The notes beneath the pieces were generated by a model. It saw only the letters and a list, made by a program, of their open reading frames with translations, had not been told where the DNA came from and searched no databases. Position numbers and translations under genes: made by a program. From contig DBYF01000140.1 of NCBI GenBank assembly GCA_002310155.1, positions 1-7,881 of the forward strand: a stretch of DNA of 7,881 bases, given 5' to 3'. Positions 1-4,583 of this stretch are shown piece by piece (within the stretch, counting starts at the first letter, position 1; each line of letters begins with the position of its first letter). This DNA comes from Mageeibacillus sp. UBA1193. Lineage in GTDB: Bacteria; Bacillota; Clostridia; Saccharofermentanales; Saccharofermentanaceae.

Positions 1-1427
1 GTCATTTCTTTGATGAGAATCGATATACAAGCTGCCCTTATTGCAGCCAGGTTTCTAACCAGCCAAGATCAGTAACCCCTCCCGTAGCTCCGAATATGCA
101 GATCCCGACGCCGTCCTGCGGCTCGACTGTCGCGATTCCGGGTATGGATCCTGAACCGCATGTCAGCAAAACTGTTGCGATCGATGGATTTGAGGAGAGT
201 GCTGCTCCGATTCATAAGACAGTGGCAATTTCCGAGGAACCGCTTGATTTCCCGCCTGTAACACCAATTTCTGCATCTGCTCCGGCTTATGCTCCGGTAT
301 ATCAGCCTGCACAGGCTCCTGCTGCTGCACCAGTAGCTGCTCCTGTTGCTGCCCCGGCTCCTGTGGCTGCACCTGTAGCCGCTCCGGTTCCTGCCGCGAT
401 GCCTGTTGCCGCACCTGTTGTTGAAACACCAGCTGTTCCAGTACCTGCAGTTGCTCCTGTAGCTGCTCCGGTGTCTGTTCCGGTTCCACAGCTCGGCATG
501 CCTTCTATGGCACCTGCATCTGACGAGAGACCTTCACTGGATGATCTTAATGCAGATACACCCGTATCGATCCCTGTAACCGGACTCGGCGTTACTGAGA
601 ATCCTGAACCGATCATCAACGAAGAGAAATTCTACCAGTCTTCTCCGGACAGACCGTATGCGGTCACCGGTCTGGGCGTAAAAGAAAACCCGACACCGAT
701 CCCGAATGATGTCGGAGCTACGTTCCCGCTCCCTGCTGAAGAGGGAACCGCAGTCGCTTCTGCGCAGCCTGGTCAGGCTGAAGCAGCTGCTTTTGCTGCA
801 TTTGGTTTCCCGGGCGGACCTGTTCCGGGTATGGTTCCCGGCGCACCGCTTCCGGGCGCTCCGGTATCTGCACCGGCACCTTCACCGGCTCCTGTATCTG
901 AACCCGCACCGGTTTCTGTTTCTGAACCGGCTCCTGCTCCGATCCAGCAGCCTGAAGTAGTCGAAGCTCCTGTTGCAAAGCCGGAAGCACCCCTGGACAT
1001 TCCGGTCGCATCTCCTGTTGTTGAAGAGCCGGCTCTGAGAGATCCGAACGCTACAGTCGCGATGACTGAATCAGATATGGATTATCTGCCTCGTATCCAT
1101 GCTCGTGCGTTCCTTGTCTGCATCGATGGCCCGATGACCGGTGCCAGTTATGTATTCCAGGAGTCCAAAGCGATCATCGGCCGTCAGAAGAATTATGAGA
1201 TCGCACTATACCGTGACAATTCCGTATCGAGAAGCCCTCACGCGATCATCAGCTACTATAAGGATGCTTTCCGTTATACAGTATCTGCCGGTGACGCGGA
1301 GAAGAAAGTTTCTGTTAACGGTGCTTTTATCGAGGCGGAAACAGATCTTAAGATGTATGACGTGATCGGTATCGGTCAGACACGACTTCTGTTTATCCCT
1401 GTTTGCAGTGAGAAGTTCGCATGGTAA
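1..1427 (+). CDS. FHA-domain protein with N-terminal zinc ribbon and Pro/Ala-rich linker (5' partial)
   Basis: The reading frame is open to the left edge (first full codon at base 3), so the true start is outside the window and the ATG at 96 is internal. Residues are counted from base 3; 474 are visible. Residues 1-14 carry the second half of a zinc ribbon (GHFFDENRYTSCPYC, the G taken from the partial first codon); the first Cys pair should lie just upstream. Residues about 80-355 are a disordered Pro/Ala/Val linker. An FHA domain follows (about 364-474) with G393-R394, S409-R410...H413 and N439-G440, the usual phospho-threonine-binding positions, although the Ser-His spacing is one residue longer than the common SxxH. 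No signal peptide or membrane segment is visible, so it is probably a cytoplasmic phospho-threonine reader and scaffold. Four TVA(I/M) motifs in the linker may be phosphorylation sites. The stop overlaps the next gene by 7 bp. The FHA call is firm; the partner proteins are inferred. Confidence 0.9.
   Translation, partial: HFFDENRYTSCPYCSQVSNQPRSVTPPVAPNMQIPTPSCGSTVAIPGMDPEPHVSKTVAIDGFEESAAPIHKTVAISEEPLDFPPVTPISASAPAYAPVYQPAQAPAAAPVAAPVAAPAPVAAPVAAPVPAAMPVAAPVVETPAVPVPAVAPVAAPVSVPVPQLGMPSMAPASDERPSLDDLNADTPVSIPVTGLGVTENPEPIINEEKFYQSSPDRPYAVTGLGVKENPTPIPNDVGATFPLPAEEGTAVASAQPGQAEAAAFAAFGFPGGPVPGMVPGAPLPGAPVSAPAPSPAPVSEPAPVSVSEPAPAPIQQPEVVEAPVAKPEAPLDIPVASPVVEEPALRDPNATVAMTESDMDYLPRIHARAFLVCIDGPMTGASYVFQESKAIIGRQKNYEIALYRDNSVSRSPHAIISYYKDAFRYTVSAGDAEKKVSVNGAFIEAETDLKMYDVIGIGQTRLLFIPVCSEKFAW
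126..230 (+). repeat. Three spaced TVAI peptide motifs
   Basis: The FHA protein has T-V-A-I at Thr codons 126, 171 and 219, spaced 15 and 16 residues apart. A fourth copy, T-V-A-M, has its Thr codon at 1053, and a fifth lies in the kinase linker (Thr codon 5682). Every copy uses different synonymous codons, so the repetition is at the peptide level and is not a recent DNA duplication. A Thr with Ile or Met at +3 suits FHA recognition, which reads the residue three after phospho-Thr. Phosphorylation is inferred. Confidence 0.6.
283..486 (+). repeat. Low-complexity Pro/Ala/Val-rich coding repeat
   Basis: This stretch encodes a degenerate APVAAPV-type repeat in the first FHA protein. Third codon positions vary (gct/gca/gcc, cct/ccg/cca), so the composition is kept at the protein level. 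It is expected to be an extended, disordered linker. A second stretch of the same kind, richer in Ser and Glu (APVSEPAP-like), lies at about 838-1030. Confidence 0.75.
576..701 (+). repeat. Two copies of a 13-residue VTGLGV-ENP-PI peptide repeat
   Basis: Bases 576-614 encode VTGLGVTENPEPI and bases 663-701 encode VTGLGVKENPTPI. Eleven of 13 residues match, yet 11 of 39 bases differ, mostly at silent positions. The two copies sit inside an otherwise low-complexity linker, so they look like a conserved short linear motif or binding patch. The function is unknown. Confidence 0.7.
1408..1415 (+). promoter_or_regulatory. Weak ribosome-binding site for the membrane PP2C gene
   Basis: GTGAGAAG lies five bases before the ATG at 1421, inside the last codons of the FHA gene. 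It matches the Shine-Dalgarno consensus only in part. With the ATGGTAA start/stop overlap, translation of the phosphatase probably depends partly on ribosomes finishing the FHA gene. Confidence 0.4.
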
Positions 1428-2353
1428 AAGCTTGCTCGAAAATCATTGATTCGCTCATCTCGTACTACGAAGAAATGTGGTGGGTCTTTGTATGCGTGCT
1501 CATCGCTCTCGTCATGTTTCTTGTTTTCTATGTGCTGATCACTAGAGGAAAGAAAAAAGGCGGATCGGATTCAGCATCCGGAAAATCGGACCATTCGACC
1601 TTTATGGATAATGGTAAATTCCGTATTGAGATCGGCAACTGTCAGGGCGTCGGCGAGAGAGAAGAGCAGCAGGATGCGTTTGCTTTCTCTCCGAGTTCGA
1701 AGTGGAAAGATAAGGGTTTCCTTGCGGTTCTTTGCGATGGCATGGGCGGACTTGACTCCGGCGCGACGATCTCGAATAAACTTGTCTCCGATATTATCGC
1801 TGAATTCCCGTACTCTTTCGACAAATTGAAAGATGGATGGATCCTCGATTCTCTGTCTAATGAAATCTATCAGAATTATCACGGCAGAGGCGGAACTACA
1901 GTAATTATCGCTTATGTTCAGGATGATAAGATGTGGTTTGCCTCTGTGGGAGACAGTGATTTTTTCCTTTTGAGGAATAACCACATCTATGCTATGAATG
2001 TCCGTCAGGAATATGGTAATCAGCTTCTTATGCGTGCCGCGGATGGCGCGCTTACAGTCGATCAGGCGCTCCAGCATGATGATGCGCCTGCACTTACGGA
2101 GTTTATGGGGGCTCCGCATACCAATCCTGATTATTCGATCACCCCATGGCAGGTCATGGATAATGACGTTTATCTTCTTTGTTCCGATGGTATCAGCGAT
2201 ACGCTGTCCTTCGAGGAGATCCGTCAGGCCATGATGCACACTCCTTCCGAATGCGCAGATCTTCTGGAGAAGGGGATCATGGCAAAAAATAAAAGATTCC
2301 AGGATAACTACACAGCAATCGTTTTTGCTGTGCATAAAATAGGAGGTAATTGA
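1421..2353 (+). CDS. Membrane-anchored PP2C-family Ser/Thr protein phosphatase
   Basis: 310 residues. A single membrane segment at about 20-41 is followed by RGKKKGG, so the positive-inside rule places the catalytic domain (about 67-308) in the cytoplasm. All PP2C (PPM) landmarks are present: R80...QQD85, LCDGMGG with D106-G107, GGTT, VGDSD, CSDG with D256, and D295-N296. The Arg that contacts substrate phosphate and the metal-binding Asp residues are retained, so an active Mn/Mg-dependent phosphatase is expected. The likely role is to remove phosphate from Ser/Thr residues of the downstream kinase or of proteins read by the FHA domains, close to the membrane. The start overlaps the end of the FHA gene by 7 bp (ATGGTAA), and the next gene begins one base after its stop. 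The family is certain; the substrates are inferred. Confidence 0.93.
   Translation: MVKACSKIIDSLISYYEEMWWVFVCVLIALVMFLVFYVLITRGKKKGGSDSASGKSDHSTFMDNGKFRIEIGNCQGVGEREEQQDAFAFSPSSKWKDKGFLAVLCDGMGGLDSGATISNKLVSDIIAEFPYSFDKLKDGWILDSLSNEIYQNYHGRGGTTVIIAYVQDDKMWFASVGDSDFFLLRNNHIYAMNVRQEYGNQLLMRAADGALTVDQALQHDDAPALTEFMGAPHTNPDYSITPWQVMDNDVYLLCSDGISDTLSFEEIRQAMMHTPSECADLLEKGIMAKNKRFQDNYTAIVFAVHKIGGN
2341..2347 (+). promoter_or_regulatory. Consensus ribosome-binding site for the protease-FHA gene
   Basis: AGGAGGT lies seven bases before the ATG at 2355, embedded in the last codons of the phosphatase gene. It is the only near-perfect Shine-Dalgarno sequence in the operon and fixes the start of the protease gene. 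Confidence 0.8.
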
Positions 2354-2354
2354 T

Positions 2355-3872
2355 ATGAAGAAACCTGTAAAGATCACTCTTTCGATCATACTTGCAGTTG
2401 CGGTTCTCGGCTGCGGTGCGATGTCGGTCTTTTCCTACTTCCAGTGGGATAAATCCAAGTCCAATGTGAAGATCGCGACAGCTAATCTTGAGGATACAGA
2501 GTCTGACCTACAGGCTGCAAGAATTAAAGTACAGACCAAAGAGGCTGAACTGGAAAAAGAGAAGAACGTGACTTTCCAGTACAATGAGGAAGACTATAAG
2601 GTCCGTTTTTCACCGTCTGAAAACCAGCAGTCTGTTGCTGCGGTATTCTGCTATGATACCAGCACAGGATATGGATCTCTGGGTTCTTCTTATCCGGTAG
2701 CTTCCAGCCTGAACGGTGATGTCCAGTACTTTATCACCAACGGTCACGTTGTTGCTGAATATAAGCAGCCGGGCTATACCACGGTCGTACGTCTTGAAAA
2801 CAGAGAGAACGTTGAAGCTGAAGTCATTTTCTTCGAGTTCGACGCTAACATGGATATGGCGATCCTGAAGATCAAGGAACCTGTTAATGTCAGAAAAGCT
2901 GTTGTGATCCGTGATTCCGATACAGTAAAGACAGGTGAGAAGTGCACCGCGATCGGTTATCCGGACAAGTCTTCGGATATCGATCCGAATATGCCTTATG
3001 ATATGGCCAGCCAGACTGTAACCGGTGGTGTTATTTCCAAGACTGACGTTGTTCCGGCTTCCGTTGCTTATCACACATTCCAGCATGACGCATTTATCTC
3101 TCACGGTAACTCCGGCGGACCTCTGTTCGACGAGAACGGTTATCTCATCGGTATGAATACTCTTATTCATAAGAACAGTGAGAACGTAAACTTTGCTATT
3201 CACTCCCACTCCATCATGGAGATCCTCGACCAGCAGGGTATCCCGTATCTTACAACTGAAGATGCAAGCGATATCGACAGCCTGATCGCAGGTGATAAGA
3301 AGGCATTTGAAGAGAAGCAGCAGGGTATCATCGATGCGCTTCAGGAAGAGATCGATGAAGCTCAGAATGATGTTGAATCCGCTGAATCTGAAGTTGCTGA
3401 TTACAGAGACCGTCAGTCCAAGCGTCAGGACGAAGTAGATACCTTCCGTCTGATGATGATCATCTTTGCAGCGGCCGCAGCGCTCTGCCTGGTTGGCCTC
3501 CTGATCGTTCTGTTCTTCAAGGGCGGATCCGGTGAGGTCGATGACGGCCTGAAGTCTTATCTCGTATGTGTTCAGGGGGTTTTTGCCGGACTGCAGTATG
3601 AGGTAACTTCTCAGACAATGACGATCGGCCGTGACCAGCGTTCCTGCACGATCGTATTCCCGGATGAGACACCGGGTATCAGCTCGAATCACTGCTCCAT
3701 CTATTATGATGCGAGAACGAAGAACTTTGTTCTCACAGATAACGGATCCACCTATGGTACGTATCTGAGTGACGGACGTAAACTGACTAAGGGTGTACCG
3801 GAGACTCTTGCTCCTGGTGCTACATTCGCACTTGCGGATAAAGCAAATGTCTTCATGGTAGAAAGAAAGTAA
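2355..3872 (+). CDS. Membrane-spanning trypsin/HtrA-like serine protease with C-terminal cytoplasmic FHA domain
   Basis: 505 residues. Order of parts: cytoplasmic MKKPVK, membrane segment about 7-28, coiled coil about 34-72, trypsin-fold protease about 85-300, second coiled coil about 311-365, membrane segment 366-388, then an FHA domain about 405-505. The catalytic triad is visible: H131 in TNGHVV, D167 in MDMAILKI and S253 in HGNSGGPLF, so the protease should be active. No PDZ domain follows it, unlike typical HtrA/DegP. The FHA domain has G425-R426, S443...H446 and STYGT (465-469), where Tyr replaces the usual Asn, a substitution often seen in FHA domains. Inferred topology puts the protease outside and the FHA domain inside, so intracellular phospho-threonine binding could recruit, cluster or gate a surface protease. 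It lies between two phosphatase genes, 1 bp after one and 0 bp before the other. Domains are firm; substrate and gating are unknown. Confidence 0.92.
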   Translation: MKKPVKITLSIILAVAVLGCGAMSVFSYFQWDKSKSNVKIATANLEDTESDLQAARIKVQTKEAELEKEKNVTFQYNEEDYKVRFSPSENQQSVAAVFCYDTSTGYGSLGSSYPVASSLNGDVQYFITNGHVVAEYKQPGYTTVVRLENRENVEAEVIFFEFDANMDMAILKIKEPVNVRKAVVIRDSDTVKTGEKCTAIGYPDKSSDIDPNMPYDMASQTVTGGVISKTDVVPASVAYHTFQHDAFISHGNSGGPLFDENGYLIGMNTLIHKNSENVNFAIHSHSIMEILDQQGIPYLTTEDASDIDSLIAGDKKAFEEKQQGIIDALQEEIDEAQNDVESAESEVADYRDRQSKRQDEVDTFRLMMIIFAAAAALCLVGLLIVLFFKGGSGEVDDGLKSYLVCVQGVFAGLQYEVTSQTMTIGRDQRSCTIVFPDETPGISSNHCSIYYDARTKNFVLTDNGSTYGTYLSDGRKLTKGVPETLAPGATFALADKANVFMVERK

Positions 3873-4580
3873 ATGGATCATTATTTGTACACAAACGTAG
3901 GCGGCCATGGTCCGAACTGTGATCATGCACAGGTCATTGAACACGATGACCAGGTTCTGATCGTCCTTTGTGACGGCCTGAATGGTCTTCCGAACGGAGA
4001 TCAGGCTGCCAAGATTATTTCAGATGCAGCGCTCGGTGCTTTTCTCGAGGGAAAAGCACCCGCCGAGTGCTGTATTTCTGCGAATACGAAGTTCCGTGAA
4101 CTGCAGTTTGATAATGTGGAACTCCGTCGGGCGGGCGCTACGATCTGTGCGGTAAGGATCCGTGATAATCATTGCGAATGGGCGAATGTCGGAGATTCCA
4201 GGATCTATCATTTTTCATCCGGAAAACTTGTACATCATTCTGTAGATGATACGCCGACATACCGTTCTTTTGAACGTGGGGAGATCGAATACGAAGCGAT
4301 CCGTGAGCAGGAAAACAGAACGGGTATGTCTGTCTGCGTCGGTCAGAAAGAAACGATCGAACCGCATTCCGAGAGCTTTGACCTGATGTCCGGTGATGGC
4401 ATTATCGTTTGCTCAGATGGATTCTGGGAGAACGTATATGAGACGGAAATGCTGATCGATATGCACAAGTCCTTTAACGCTAAGGACTGGGCACAGAAGA
4501 TGATCCTCCGTGCTGTGCAGAGAAGCCGTCTCAAGGGGGATAATCTTACACTGGTAACTTTTATGAGGGTGGCAGGATAA
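3873..4580 (+). CDS. Soluble compact PP2C-like protein phosphatase with altered motifs
   Basis: 235 residues with no signal peptide or membrane segment, so cytoplasmic. This is a minimal PP2C fold with NCD17, LCDG (D34-G35), GATI, VGDSRIY, CSDG (D182) and D223-N224, so the metal-binding Asp residues are kept. Two departures stand out. The phosphate-contacting Arg five residues before the first Asp is H12, and the DGMGG loop reads DGLNG. It is therefore probably a phosphatase with changed activity or specificity, and a binding-only role cannot be excluded. It starts on the base right after the protease stop (TAA then ATG), with only a weak GAAAG upstream, so it is probably translated by coupling. 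The kinase gene follows after 3 bp. Together with the membrane PP2C it gives the operon two erasers with different locations. Confidence 0.88.
   Translation: MDHYLYTNVGGHGPNCDHAQVIEHDDQVLIVLCDGLNGLPNGDQAAKIISDAALGAFLEGKAPAECCISANTKFRELQFDNVELRRAGATICAVRIRDNHCEWANVGDSRIYHFSSGKLVHHSVDDTPTYRSFERGEIEYEAIREQENRTGMSVCVGQKETIEPHSESFDLMSGDGIIVCSDGFWENVYETEMLIDMHKSFNAKDWAQKMILRAVQRSRLKGDNLTLVTFMRVAG
4574..4577 (+). promoter_or_regulatory. Ribosome-binding site for the kinase gene
   Basis: AGGA lies six bases before the ATG at 4584, in the final codons of the upstream phosphatase. A second purine-rich stretch, GAGGGTGG at 4565-4572, is also near but rather far (11 bases). Either supports the chosen start. 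Confidence 0.45.
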
Positions 4581-4583
4581 CAC

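Noticed and set aside
96..98. ATG at 96 as the start of the FHA protein
   Set aside because: The frame is open upstream to base 3 and encodes a conserved zinc-ribbon half, so the start is outside the window.
302..619. Thr/Gly/Ala-rich minus-strand frame opposite the Pro/Ala linker
   Set aside because: It is a shadow of the low-complexity sense-strand repeat, with no start context or domain.
2403..2420. Possible lipobox (VLGC) making the protease a lipoprotein
   Set aside because: Leu at -2 is a poor match, the hydrophobic stretch continues past the Cys, and the second membrane segment with cytoplasmic FHA fits an uncleaved anchor better.
2610..3944. 444-codon open frame on the minus strand opposite the protease gene
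   Set aside because: It overlaps a gene with clear domains, runs across a gene boundary, shows no recognisable domain and is Cys/Ile/Arg-biased as expected for the antisense of a codon-biased gene. The 272-codon (1571-2389) and 245-codon (4413-5150) minus-strand frames were rejected for the same reasons.
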